Source: Terrimesophilobacter sp039923755 (GTDB lineage: Bacteria; Actinomycetota; Actinomycetes; Actinomycetales; Microbacteriaceae). Taken from it: a stretch of 19,641 nt of DNA. Below are positions 7,109-16,281 of this stretch, one piece after another. The notes beneath the pieces were generated by a model that saw only the letters and a program-made list of their open reading frames with translations, ran no database searches and was not told the DNA's origin. The first letter of the stretch is position 1, and each line of letters begins with the position of its first letter. The stretch is taken from NCBI GenBank assembly GCA_039923755.1, contig JBDTCD010000116.1, forward strand, positions 1-19,641, given 5' to 3'. Made by a program: the position numbers and the translations under genes.

Positions 7109-9550
7109 TCATTCGAGCTTCTCGATGGGACTGATCTTAATGAGAAGACGCTTACGACCCGCCGTCTCGAACTGAACCTCCGCGACCGACTTTGGCCCGG
7201 AACCCGTTACTGCGGTGACCTTCCCGTCACCAAAGTCAACGTGCCGGATGCGGTCCCCGGCTGCGAGTGTAAGGTCGCCGTTGTCGCGCACGGTGCTCGT
7301 GACACGGTTCGTCCACTCCGTCTTGGGGCGTTCTGCCGCACGCTGCGCCATCCGTGCCCTCGCCGTCGCGCCAGGACCGGCAGACTCGATCGCGTATCCG
7401 CTGGGCCCTCCAATCGAACTGCCCGCCACCGACGTCTCCGCACCGAACCCACCACGACGTGCGTTCAGTGCACGTGGTTCCGTACCGCCGCGCGAGTTGG
7501 CCATGCCGGGGGACTGTCTCCAGTCGATGAGCTCCGGGGGAATCTCCTGGAGGTACCTACTCGGCATCGCAACATTGACATCACCGAACTGTGCGCGTGT
7601 CATCGCGAGCGAAATGTAGAGGCGCCGCCGGGCACGCGTGATGCCCACATAAAAGAGCCGGCGTTCTTCGGACGGGCCGCCGGGCTCCCCCGCCGACATC
7701 TGGTGCGGGAGCAGGCCTTCCTCCACACCGGTAAGGAAAACTGCCTCGAACTCGAGACCCTTGGCCGTATGCAGAGTCATGAGCGAGACTGTTCCGCTCG
7801 AGTCGTCCAGCTCATCCGCCGCCGCGACAAGCGACACCTCAGTGAGGAAGTCGAGGAGGGTGCCGGTCGGGTTGTTCTTGCGGAACTCCCGCGTCACCGC
7901 GATGAGTTCTTCCACGTTCTCGGCACGGGCCTCATCCTGCGGGTTGCGGCTCGCGCGGAGAGCGTCAAGAAATCCGGTGCGTGACAGGAGCGCCGTGAGC
8001 GTGTCGGCGGGAGCCGCGGTGTCAGCTGCCGCACCCACCTCGTCCAGGATCGTTGCCAGTCCTTCGATCGCCCCCGACACTTTCGGTCCGAGCCCAAGCT
8101 GGCCTGATTCGCGGAGTGCTTCCCGCAGGGTGCGGCCGTCCTTGTCAGCGTGGTTCTGCAGCGCCGCTTCCGTCGCCGGACCGATTCCGCGCTTGGGCAC
8201 GTTCATGATGCGGCGAAGGGCGAGGGGGTCTGCGGGGTTCGCGACGGCGATGAGGTACGCCATCGCATCCTTGATCTCGGCCCGCTCGTAGAACTTGGTT
8301 CCGCCGATCACGCGGTACGGGAGCGCTGAGCGGATGAACACGTCCTCCAACGCGCGCGTCTGCGCATTCGTGCGATAGAACACGGCAATATCCCGGTAGT
8401 CGATACCGGCTGTGCGAAGTTCGGCCACCTCGTCCGCGATGAACTGCGCCTCGTCATGTTGGCTGTAGCCGGTGAACCCGACGATCTTCTCTCCGTCACC
8501 GATGGTCGTGAAGAGCTTCTTGTCCTTGCGGTCGAAGTTGTGGGCGATCACCGAGTTTGCCGCACTGAGAATGTTCTGCGTTGATCGATAATTCTGCTCG
8601 AGAAGGATAACTTTAGAGCGAGGAAAGTCGCGCTCGAACTCCACAATGTTGCGGATGTCCGCCCCGCGGAACGCATAAATCGACTGGTCGGAGTCACCCA
8701 CGACGGTTAAGGATGCCGGGTCAAGCGGACGATCGTATTCCTTTAGAGGCATACCATCGAATCCGACCGCACCCTTGAGGTCGTCGGGCTTCGGAGGGTG
8801 CGTTAGTTCTCGGATGAGTGAGTACTGGGCGTGGTTGGTGTCCTGATACTCGTCTACCAGAATGTGCCGGAACCGCCTCTGGTACAACGCTGCGACCCGG
8901 GGAAATGCCCGGAACAGGTAGACCGTCTGCGCGATGAGGTCGTCGAAGTCGAAGGCGTTGGCGCGGCTGAGCTGGCTCGAATACCGGCGAAACATCTCCA
9001 CAAAGACGGCTTCGGCAGGGTCGGCAAAGTTGGCGTCCCGCGAATAGCTTTCCACATCCTGGAGCTCGTTCTTCGCTTTCGAGATGCGGCCGGCTACTTT
9101 GCTCACGGTGAAGCCGAAAGTGTCGGCATCGAGGTCCTTGATGATGCGTTTAATGAGGGCGCGGGAGTCAGCGGAATCGTAAATGGTGAAGCTCTTCGTG
9201 TATCCGAACGTCTCTGCCTCGCGGCGCAGAATGCGCACGCACGCGGAGTGGAACGTGGAAATCCACATGCCTTCGGCGGCCTTGCCGATCAGGGACTCTA
9301 CTCTCTCGCGCATCTCCGCAGCAGCCTTGTTCGTAAACGTAATCGCGAGGATCTGGCTCGGCCAGGCATCCTGTGTCTCAATGAGGTGCGCGATACGCCT
9401 GGTGAGCACGCTCGTCTTGCCCGATCCCGCGCCGGCCACAATGAGTAGGGCCTCGCCACGGTAGACGACAGCCTCGCGTTGCTGCGGGTTGAGCCCCTCA
9501 AGGAGCCGCGACTCGATGTCGGGTGAAGGCAACTCGGGGATGAAGGTCAT
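7109..9550 (-). CDS. pcrA: ATP-dependent DNA helicase PcrA/UvrD (SF1A)
   Basis: This 813-residue protein is a 3'-to-5' DNA helicase acting in nucleotide excision repair, mismatch or replication-fork repair. The SF1 motifs are in order: Q motif GLNPQQREAV (19-28), Walker A AGAGSGKTS with K45, Ia ITFTNKAAAEM, Walker B VDEYQDTN (232-239), III VVGDSDQSIYAFRGAD, IV LEQNYRS, V LMTLHTAKGLEFEAVFLTG, and VI VGITRARRRL. An insertion just after the Walker B motif (about residues 248-275, including PKPDDLKGAVGFDG) is of actinobacterial PcrA type. The C terminus is a Gly/Ala/Arg-rich linker followed by a Tudor-like domain (GDRIRHVDFGDGKVTAVTG), which in PcrA binds RNA polymerase. It corresponds to mycobacterial UvrD1, also near sucCD. 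Confidence 0.96.
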   Translation of the reverse strand: MTFIPELPSPDIESRLLEGLNPQQREAVVYRGEALLIVAGAGSGKTSVLTRRIAHLIETQDAWPSQILAITFTNKAAAEMRERVESLIGKAAEGMWISTFHSACVRILRREAETFGYTKSFTIYDSADSRALIKRIIKDLDADTFGFTVSKVAGRISKAKNELQDVESYSRDANFADPAEAVFVEMFRRYSSQLSRANAFDFDDLIAQTVYLFRAFPRVAALYQRRFRHILVDEYQDTNHAQYSLIRELTHPPKPDDLKGAVGFDGMPLKEYDRPLDPASLTVVGDSDQSIYAFRGADIRNIVEFERDFPRSKVILLEQNYRSTQNILSAANSVIAHNFDRKDKKLFTTIGDGEKIVGFTGYSQHDEAQFIADEVAELRTAGIDYRDIAVFYRTNAQTRALEDVFIRSALPYRVIGGTKFYERAEIKDAMAYLIAVANPADPLALRRIMNVPKRGIGPATEAALQNHADKDGRTLREALRESGQLGLGPKVSGAIEGLATILDEVGAAADTAAPADTLTALLSRTGFLDALRASRNPQDEARAENVEELIAVTREFRKNNPTGTLLDFLTEVSLVAAADELDDSSGTVSLMTLHTAKGLEFEAVFLTGVEEGLLPHQMSAGEPGGPSEERRLFYVGITRARRRLYISLAMTRAQFGDVNVAMPSRYLQEIPPELIDWRQSPGMANSRGGTEPRALNARRGGFGAETSVAGSSIGGPSGYAIESAGPGATARARMAQRAAERPKTEWTNRVTSTVRDNGDLTLAAGDRIRHVDFGDGKVTAVTGSGPKSVAEVQFETAGRKRLLIKISPIEKLE

Positions 9551-9589
9551 GGCCAGTCAATTGTAGGCGCGGTCGCCGACGCGCCAGCA

Positions 9590-9641
9590 GTCGCTGTCCC
9601 GCCGCGCTGTCCCACCGCGCTGCCTCGCCGCGCTGTCCCGC
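9590..9641. repeat. Four tandem 13-bp repeats upstream of pcrA
   Basis: Units lie at 9590-9602, 9603-9615, 9616-9628 and 9629-9641, with consensus CGCGCTGTCCCGC; the third unit differs most (CGCGCTGCCTCGC). They sit in the 299-bp divergent region between pcrA (start 9550) and the nuclease-like gene (start 9850). Function is unknown: they could be slippage-generated or binding sites. Confidence 0.7.
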
Positions 9642-9694
9642 CGTCCGGCCACCCTGCATCCGCCTCGGCGCACCTCGCCCCGCCCGGCGCAACT

Positions 9695-9776
9695 CCCAAA
9701 TGAAGGCATTCGGCGGATTTGGCCCCGTCACGCCCATGATTTACGGAGGCCGCAGTCTACTTCTCCTTCATTTGGG
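9695..9776. repeat. 82-bp palindrome-ended element, left copy
   Basis: CCCAAATGAAGG (9695-9706) is exactly inverted at 9765-9776 (CCTTCATTTGGG), giving an 82-bp element with a 58-bp interior. Immediately after it comes CGAAGCAAACCGG (9777-9789). The same terminal sequence and the same total length recur at 10765-10846, on the other side of the gene at 9850-10728. The interiors are not alike. Confidence 0.85.
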
Positions 9777-9849
9777 CGAAGCAAACCGGTTCTCCACAGG
9801 ATTCGTATGACGGACTCACGCGATCACCAGCCTCGGGCACGCTACTCGG

Positions 9850-10728
9850 ATGTACTCATTAACCGAGATCATTCGCAGCTACGGCGGCCTCGCCGCGACC
9901 TATGAATTGCACGCGGCCGGTGCCAGCAAGCACTCACTGACCTACGCTGTGAATCACGACATCATCGTCCGAGTTCGCCAGGGCTGGTACTGCACCCCGG
10001 ATCTCCACCCCCTGCTTCAGCAGGGCATCAGGGTCGGTGGACGGCTCGGCTGCGTGTCCGGCGCTACACTCCACGGCATGTGGTCGCCACCGCGTGAACG
10101 TCTCCATGTCTCACTCGACCACAACGATTGCAGGCTCCGGATGCCAAACGACAAGAGGCGCCGCCTCCCGAAATCCGACCCGGGCGTGACGACCCATTGG
10201 AACACGCAACCGCGATCAGGGTCGCGCGTGATACTCGATCCCATTTCCTGCCTCGCGGAGGTCGTTCGCTGCCAGCCGATCGAGTTCGCCGTAGCGATCG
10301 CAGATACGGCGCTTCGCCCATCACACCGCCTTGGGTATCCACTCATTTCGCGACTTCAGTGGCAAGCGCTCATCGATTCGATTCCCGGGAGAACTCGACT
10401 TCTTGAGCTGGCAGATGGGGTCTGCGAGAGCGGGACAGAATCTATAGCTTGGGTGCGATTCACTCTGCTCCGCATCCCCTTACAGCGGCAGGTCTGGATC
10501 GACGGAAAGCGGGTCGATTTCGTAGTTGGTCGCAGGTTGGTCATCGAAGTGGATGGTGCCGAGTACCACATCGACCCACCACGATTTGAGGCTGATCGGC
10601 AACGCGATGCTGCATTGTGCGCAATCAACTACCTTGTTCTCCGGTTCAGCTATAACCAGGTGATCTACCGATGGCACGAAGTTGAAGCTGCCGTTCTCGC
10701 GGCGGTCATGCGCGGCGACCACCTCTAG
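9850..10728 (+). CDS. Fused AbiEi-like winged-helix and DUF559/Vsr-like nuclease-fold protein
   Basis: The product has 292 residues. Residues 1-55 (SLTEIIRSYGGLAATYELHA, then VRVRQGWYCTP) resemble the AbiEi_4 winged-helix domain of type IV antitoxins, and the following section resembles the rest of that fold (VSGATLHGMW). Residues 195-290 match DUF559, a Vsr-related PD-(D/E)XK-like fold: E197, then D223 in RVDFVV, E233 and D235 in VIEVDGAEYH, then DRQRDAALCAINYLVLRFS. No AbiEii toxin gene is next to it, so a standard type IV toxin-antitoxin role is not supported. Its codon use includes TTA (codons 4 and 211) and ATA (128, 199), unusual in high-G+C genes and suggestive of acquisition. It sits between two 82-bp palindrome-ended elements. 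Activity and target are unknown. Confidence 0.85.
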   Translation: MYSLTEIIRSYGGLAATYELHAAGASKHSLTYAVNHDIIVRVRQGWYCTPDLHPLLQQGIRVGGRLGCVSGATLHGMWSPPRERLHVSLDHNDCRLRMPNDKRRRLPKSDPGVTTHWNTQPRSGSRVILDPISCLAEVVRCQPIEFAVAIADTALRPSHRLGYPLISRLQWQALIDSIPGRTRLLELADGVCESGTESIAWVRFTLLRIPLQRQVWIDGKRVDFVVGRRLVIEVDGAEYHIDPPRFEADRQRDAALCAINYLVLRFSYNQVIYRWHEVEAAVLAAVMRGDHL

Positions 10729-10764
10729 CCCGACTCCCCATGAACTCAAATCCCGCGTTTGAAG

Positions 10765-10846
10765 CCCAAATGAAGGCAATCGTCTGGGACGACCACGCCA
10801 CTTCAGTCAACTTCCCCGCTGGAAGTGCGGAATGCCTTCATTTGGG
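10765..10846. repeat. 82-bp palindrome-ended element, right copy
   Basis: CCCAAATGAAGGCA (10765-10778) is exactly inverted at 10833-10846 (TGCCTTCATTTGGG). An inner hairpin, ACTTCC with GGAAGT (10810-10815 with 10821-10826), lies near the centre. It has the same 82-bp length and 12-bp ends as the copy at 9695. It lies between two convergent genes, where the 14-bp stem could also act as a bidirectional terminator, although no T-tract follows. CGAAGCAAACC reappears at 10886-10896, 40 bp downstream. Confidence 0.85.
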
Positions 10847-10902
10847 ATGACCACGACGAGGGCGGGGCGAAGCGGGCGGGGCGGACGAAGCAAACCAGGC
10901 GA

Positions 10903-11904
10903 TTAGAGCGCCGTGCGTGCCTCGATAGCGAGGTCGGGTTGGTCCGCAAAAACACCGTCCACACCGGTACGCATGAGCAGCTGAAACTCAGTGAGCCAGT
11001 CACCGTAATCACGTGCCTTCCCACGACGCCGAAAGTTCTTCTCGAGGAAGTTGTTCTCAGCCCGCAACGTCCAGCAGAACACCCCCAACCCGGCAGCATG
11101 CGCACGCTTCACAATGTCAGTTGTCCCCGTGACGTTCCCGTCCTTGTCCAGCATCAGCAAAATCCGCTTGTCGACGCTGATGCCGTGGAGCCCTGATGCC
11201 GCAAGTGTGGCCAGTCCATCATCCGAAAGATATGCAGAGAACGGCTTCGCCTTCGCCCCGTGTACCGCCACCTCGTCGGCTGGTGCGCCGGCAGACTCGA
11301 TGAGGAAAACGAACTTCGCCTGAACGCCACGTTCGCGGATGTGATTCAATACCGTCGTCTCGAAACACTCGACGGTGAGTCGAGGGTCATTGCTCCATCC
11401 GGCGGCACTCAGCTCGTCGGCGAACAGTTCGTCCAGCGGAAGCCCGATCGATTCGAAATAGCTCGCATGCTTGATCTCTGCGACCATCCCCACGCCGCTG
11501 CGGTCATCGAGCAGGTCGAGCAGGTCTGTGAGCCGCAGGATACCCTCCTCGCCATCGAACGCCCGACTCCTGAGTTTGGGCAGCCGTTCGCGCACACGCA
11601 ACGTCTTGAGTTCCAGCCAGGTGAAGTCTTCGGTGAACCAGCCGGTGAGCGTCTGCCCGTCGATGACCTTCGTAGTGCGTCGGTCTGCGAACTCTGAATG
11701 AGCCGCAACATCGGTGGTGCCGGAGATTTCATTCTCGTGGCGAAGCACGAGCACACCGTCTTTCGTGGCCACAATGTCGGGTTCCACAGCGTCAGCCCCG
11801 AAGTCTAGCGCGAGGTCATAGGCGGCCCGGCTGTGCTCAGGGCGATATCCACTCGCACCACGATGCGCAATGACGAGAGGTCGGGCGCCCGTGGTGTTTT
11901 TCAC
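10903..11904 (-). CDS. Glycerophosphodiester phosphodiesterase, GlpQ type
   Basis: With the GTG at 11904 the protein has 333 residues. It hydrolyses glycerophosphodiesters to glycerol-3-phosphate and an alcohol. The TIM-barrel GDPD signature is clear: VIAHRGASGYRPEHS with H14 and E23, VEPDIVATKDGVLVLRHENE with metal ligands E41 and D43 and catalytic H56, then VGMVAEIKH, and VFCWTLRAENNFL near the C terminus. The HRGASGYxPEH form is that of GlpQ. No signal peptide is seen, unlike periplasmic GlpQ, so it may act inside the cell. The start is uncertain: ATG 11946 or 11949 would add 14-15 residues not resembling the family. I prefer 11904 because it leaves a 43-bp divergent promoter region and has TACCGT about 11 bp upstream, suggesting a leaderless mRNA. 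Confidence 0.92.
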   Translation of the reverse strand: MKNTTGARPLVIAHRGASGYRPEHSRAAYDLALDFGADAVEPDIVATKDGVLVLRHENEISGTTDVAAHSEFADRRTTKVIDGQTLTGWFTEDFTWLELKTLRVRERLPKLRSRAFDGEEGILRLTDLLDLLDDRSGVGMVAEIKHASYFESIGLPLDELFADELSAAGWSNDPRLTVECFETTVLNHIRERGVQAKFVFLIESAGAPADEVAVHGAKAKPFSAYLSDDGLATLAASGLHGISVDKRILLMLDKDGNVTGTTDIVKRAHAAGLGVFCWTLRAENNFLEKNFRRRGKARDYGDWLTEFQLLMRTGVDGVFADQPDLAIEARTAL

Positions 11905-11932
11905 ACTGCAACGGTACGCGATGCCGTCTGTT

Positions 11933-11938
11933 GATAAT
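11933..11938 (+). promoter_or_regulatory. Candidate -10 element for a leaderless transcript
   Basis: GATAAT at 11933-11938 lies nine bases before the ATG at 11948, so transcription would begin at or beside the start codon. No ribosome binding site is seen. A -35 box is not clear. Confidence 0.4.
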
Positions 11939-11947
11939 CTGCTCATC

Positions 11948-12220
11948 ATGGACCGTTGCGAGAGTTGTGAACGCGAGCTCGCCTCGGAGTGGAAGTTCTG
12001 CATTTACTGCGGTCGGCCGGTGGGACAGGAGACTGAACAAGAGGACAGTCAGAAGGCCGATCACAAGCGTGTGCCGATCCCCGCCGCAATCCGCCCCGAC
12101 ATCGACGTGCCACCTCGACGCAAGTACGACTCACCATTCTGGGTAGGCGTCGGAATGGGCGTTCTCGGTCTTGCGCTCATCATCTACGCGGCGGTGCAGA
12201 TCTACGGGTCGTATGCCTGA
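11948..12220 (+). CDS. Small zinc-ribbon protein with one membrane segment
   Basis: The product has 90 residues. The N terminus MDRCESCERELASEWKFCIY carries C4-x2-C7, and with C18-x2-C21 these form a typical zinc ribbon. A polar linker (about 25-60) leads to one hydrophobic helix at about 65-87 (WVGVGMGVLGLALIIYAAVQ). It is likely membrane-anchored with a cytosolic zinc ribbon. ATG 11921 would add nine residues, but the Cys motif normally sits at the very start, so 11948 is preferred. It overlaps the next gene by 8 bp. No specific function can be assigned. Confidence 0.75.
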   Translation: MDRCESCERELASEWKFCIYCGRPVGQETEQEDSQKADHKRVPIPAAIRPDIDVPPRRKYDSPFWVGVGMGVLGLALIIYAAVQIYGSYA

Positions 12221-12725
12221 ACTCCGAACGACATGGCGCGAGCCGGCCCGCGCACTGCCGTTGCGCTGGGGCAACTACGGCCTTCGGCTGCTCGCCGGGA
12301 TCGCCCTGATCTTTATCGGCGGCGCGCTCATCCAGTTCACCTCGGCCTATTCGCTCGTGGTGCTGCCCGTCGGTCTGTTCGCCCACGTCGTCGGCTGGTG
12401 CATTATTCCGGGTATCGGATGGCGCAGAGTGCTCGGCGCGGCAGTAAGCGCCGTGACCATGATCCTTCTGCTGAACGGCGCCCCGGGTACGGTCTTCCTC
12501 GTGCTTCCTTTCGCCTGCTGGCTACTGATCCGGCAACGGCCGCTTCTCAGTTTCAGCACACTGGTTGTCCCGCTGATCGCCTCCTACCTTCTCGCGCAGG
12601 TGTTCCCGGATTACGGCTGGGGAGTGATTGTGCTCTCTCTCGCCGGTGCGGTACTCGTCGGGGCCGCCTGGCTCGCGCGTTCGCTTGCCGCGATGTCAGG
12701 AAAATCCTCAGCCATTGCACGGTAG
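12213..12725 (+). CDS. Polytopic membrane protein of unknown function
   Basis: The product has 170 residues and about six hydrophobic segments: near 20-40 (LLAGIALIFIGGALIQF), 45-65, 72-88, 89-104, 110-128 and 133-155. A basic N terminus (RTTWREPARALPLRWG) suggests the N end is cytoplasmic. I do not recognise the family. The ATG overlaps the zinc-ribbon stop by 8 bp (12213-12220), so the two are probably translated together. The gene for the BI-1 protein follows after 40 bp. Confidence 0.72.
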   Translation: MPELRTTWREPARALPLRWGNYGLRLLAGIALIFIGGALIQFTSAYSLVVLPVGLFAHVVGWCIIPGIGWRRVLGAAVSAVTMILLLNGAPGTVFLVLPFACWLLIRQRPLLSFSTLVVPLIASYLLAQVFPDYGWGVIVLSLAGAVLVGAAWLARSLAAMSGKSSAIAR

Positions 12726-12765
12726 GTTGGCCTGAATAACAATTTCCCCGAAAGCAGAGGAACCC

Positions 12766-13587
12766 ATGGCGTCATCGAACCCGGCATTCAGCAACTCGCC
12801 CGCCTTCACCGCGAACGCGACTAAGGCCGCCCAATTGGCGCGCCCCGCCTCTCCAGCCACGCAGGACATGACCGCGGCACAACTGACTGAGTTGTATTCC
12901 CAGCCGTCCGCGACATCCGCCGATACGGACCGCATGGGCTATGAAGACACGATCGTCAAGATCGTCATCAGCTTCGCCATCCTGCTCGGAGGTGCGGTTG
13001 TCGGTTGGGTCATGCCCGCGCTGTTCCTTCCCGCGATGATCGTCGGTTTCGTTCTCGCGCTCGTCAACATTTTCAAGAAGAAGCCGTCTCCGGCTTTGAT
13101 CCTTACCTACGCCGCGGTCGAAGGTGTCTTCGTCGGCGGTATTTCGAGCTTCTTCGAAACCCTCTACCCTGGCATCGCGGTTCAAGCCGTGATGGGCACG
13201 TTCGCGGTCGTTGGCGTCACCCTCGCGCTCTTCGCGAGCGGCAAGGTGCGCGCATCAAAGCGGGCAACCAAGGTGTTCATGATCGCCATGGTCGGCTACG
13301 TGGTTTTCTCGCTGCTCAATCTGATCCTGATGTGGACGGGCGCCAACACCCAACCGTTCGGCATGCGCAGCTTCGAGATCTTCGGCATCCCGCTCGGCGT
13401 GATCATCGGAGTACTCGTCATCCTGATGGCGGCCTACTCGCTCGTGCTCGACTTCGACAGCATCAAGACGGGCGTCGAGCGGGGCGCACCACGCATTTAC
13501 GGATGGACGGCCGCGTTCGGCATCATGGTCACGGTCGTCTGGTTGTACCTGGAGATCCTGCGCCTGTTGGCTATCCTGCGCAACTGA
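12766..13587 (+). CDS. Bax inhibitor-1/YccA family membrane protein
   Basis: The product has 273 residues. A polar, Ala/Ser/Thr-rich N-terminal tail of about 58 residues precedes seven predicted membrane helices. Family features include MGYEDTIVKIVISFAILLGG, TYAAVEGVFVGGISSFFET (the AxxEGxxxG segment), and LVLDFDSIKTGVERGAP close to the C terminus, which carries the acidic pair implicated in pH or calcium gating of BI-1 proteins. The actinobacterial BaxI_1 subfamily fits best. Its role in bacteria is not settled. An AGAGGA ribosome binding site (12756-12761) supports the ATG. The gene ends 4 bp from the convergent stop at 13592. Confidence 0.93.
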   Translation: MASSNPAFSNSPAFTANATKAAQLARPASPATQDMTAAQLTELYSQPSATSADTDRMGYEDTIVKIVISFAILLGGAVVGWVMPALFLPAMIVGFVLALVNIFKKKPSPALILTYAAVEGVFVGGISSFFETLYPGIAVQAVMGTFAVVGVTLALFASGKVRASKRATKVFMIAMVGYVVFSLLNLILMWTGANTQPFGMRSFEIFGIPLGVIIGVLVILMAAYSLVLDFDSIKTGVERGAPRIYGWTAAFGIMVTVVWLYLEILRLLAILRN

Positions 13588-13591
13588 TTGG

Positions 13592-14712
13592 TTACTGCGA
13601 CGACGAGAATGATTCGCCGTTCCACGAGGCAGCAAAGCCGCGTTCACTGAGAGCGAGCCCGGATGTCTCAAACTCTTTGATCGTTTTGCACACGCTCTGG
13701 CTGGACATGTCCTCAGCGGTGGCCATGCAGAAACCTTTCGCGCCCTGCTTCATGACCCACAAGTAGTGGTTTCCCTCAAGGTTGACGAGCCTGACATCGG
13801 CCTGGGTGACGCCCAGCGAGGTGAGCATCCCCTCGTCCGGGAACGCATCACCCGCGGTCGCCGGTGCAGCAAACCAGCCATTGGCGGCATCAACGTTGCC
13901 TGGTCCGGGTGCGGGCACAAAGGGTACGGAGTTGTTGCTGGCTGAGGGGCCAGGGGGGTTCAGCGTCACCTCGAGGCCATACCAATCCGCCTTGCGGCCA
14001 TCCATCCCCAGATGGGCGCCGCCTGCAGCGAAACGGTCTCGGTCGAAACAACTTGCGGCGCTATTGGTCTTCGCCGCGTCGGTAATGAGAAGACATAGCT
14101 GACCGGTCTTCCGGCCGACCCACACGTGGAATCCGTCACCACCATCAAGCGCTACTCGCACGTCACCAGCCGAGATTCCGTTCGAGGCCAGAATGTCCGG
14201 AAACGGAAACGTGGATGAGATCGAGGCGGGAGAGTTGAACCAAGTGTCAGCGGCCTCAAGATCTCCCGCGATGCGACCTCCTGGTGGTGTAGATAGCGGA
14301 TCTGGAACACCGGGTATTCCGAGGCGAGCGAATTGGCCGGTGACACCCAAAGTGCCAACCACCCCGAGAATCAGCGCCCCGACAACGATGGGGATCAGCC
14401 AGCCGACTCGAACGCTCCGCCGCCACAGTGACTCGTTCGCGAAGATGTCGTCGCGGTCGGTCGAGTCGCGGTCGGTCGAGTCATGGTCCGTCGAGTCATC
14501 GTCCGCCGACGGGCTCCCTGCCGGTTCTGATGCACTAACCGCGGCCTCGGGGTGGAGCGCCGAATCCGTCTCAGACACCCTGTCACTCAATCGAGTCGCA
14601 GGTGACGCCTCTTCACGAAGTTGACGCAGCGCAGTTTCGGCCGCCGCACGTTCCGCCGGCGTCGCATCGCGGCCGTAGGCGATCCGTCTCAGACGCTCGG
14701 TGTCGGCGTCAG

Positions 14713-14716
<4 letters not shown>
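13592..14716 (-). CDS. Membrane-anchored protein with a duplicated extracellular domain
   Basis: The product has 374 residues. The N-terminal 105 residues are cytoplasmic, begin with a helical segment (DTERLRRIAYGRDATPAERA) and include an Asp/Ser/Thr tract made by four 15-bp DNA repeats. One membrane helix lies at about 106-125 (WLIPIVVGALILGVVGTLGV). Outside are two homologous units of about 100 residues (155-255 and 276-374), each with AAxxWF, then FPD, DVR, and a Cys pair (C208/C223 and C330/C343) likely to be disulfide-bonded. No catalytic motif is seen and I do not recognise the family. The ATG at 14716 overlaps the guaA stop (ATGA); a GTG at 14722 is an alternative. It is last in the SURF1-DUF3817-guaA cluster. 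Confidence 0.85.
14451..14510. repeat. Four tandem 15-bp repeats within the membrane protein gene
   Basis: Units at 14451-14465 and 14466-14480 are identical (TCGCGGTCGGTCGAG); those at 14481-14495 and 14496-14510 are diverged copies. In the reading frame they encode an Asp-Ser-Thr-Asp-rich linker. In-frame 15-bp units mean slippage would change linker length without a frameshift. Confidence 0.85.

Positions 14717-16277
<1,561 letters not shown>

Positions 16278-16281
<4 letters not shown>

Noticed and set aside
9498..9737. 79-residue minus-strand open frame in the pcrA upstream region
   Set aside because: It is generated by the GC-rich 13-bp repeats, has a low-complexity Arg/Gly/Ala product and overlaps pcrA's start.
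9850..10728. Complete type IV toxin-antitoxin system
   Set aside because: No AbiEii-like nucleotidyltransferase toxin is encoded on either side; neighbours are pcrA and a GDPD.
9695..10846. Composite transposon or insertion sequence
   Set aside because: No transposase is encoded and no flanking target duplication could be identified; only the palindromic ends are supported.
11905..12003. N-terminal extension of the GDPD to 12003
   Set aside because: It would run antisense through the conserved Cys motif of the zinc-ribbon gene and has no family similarity.
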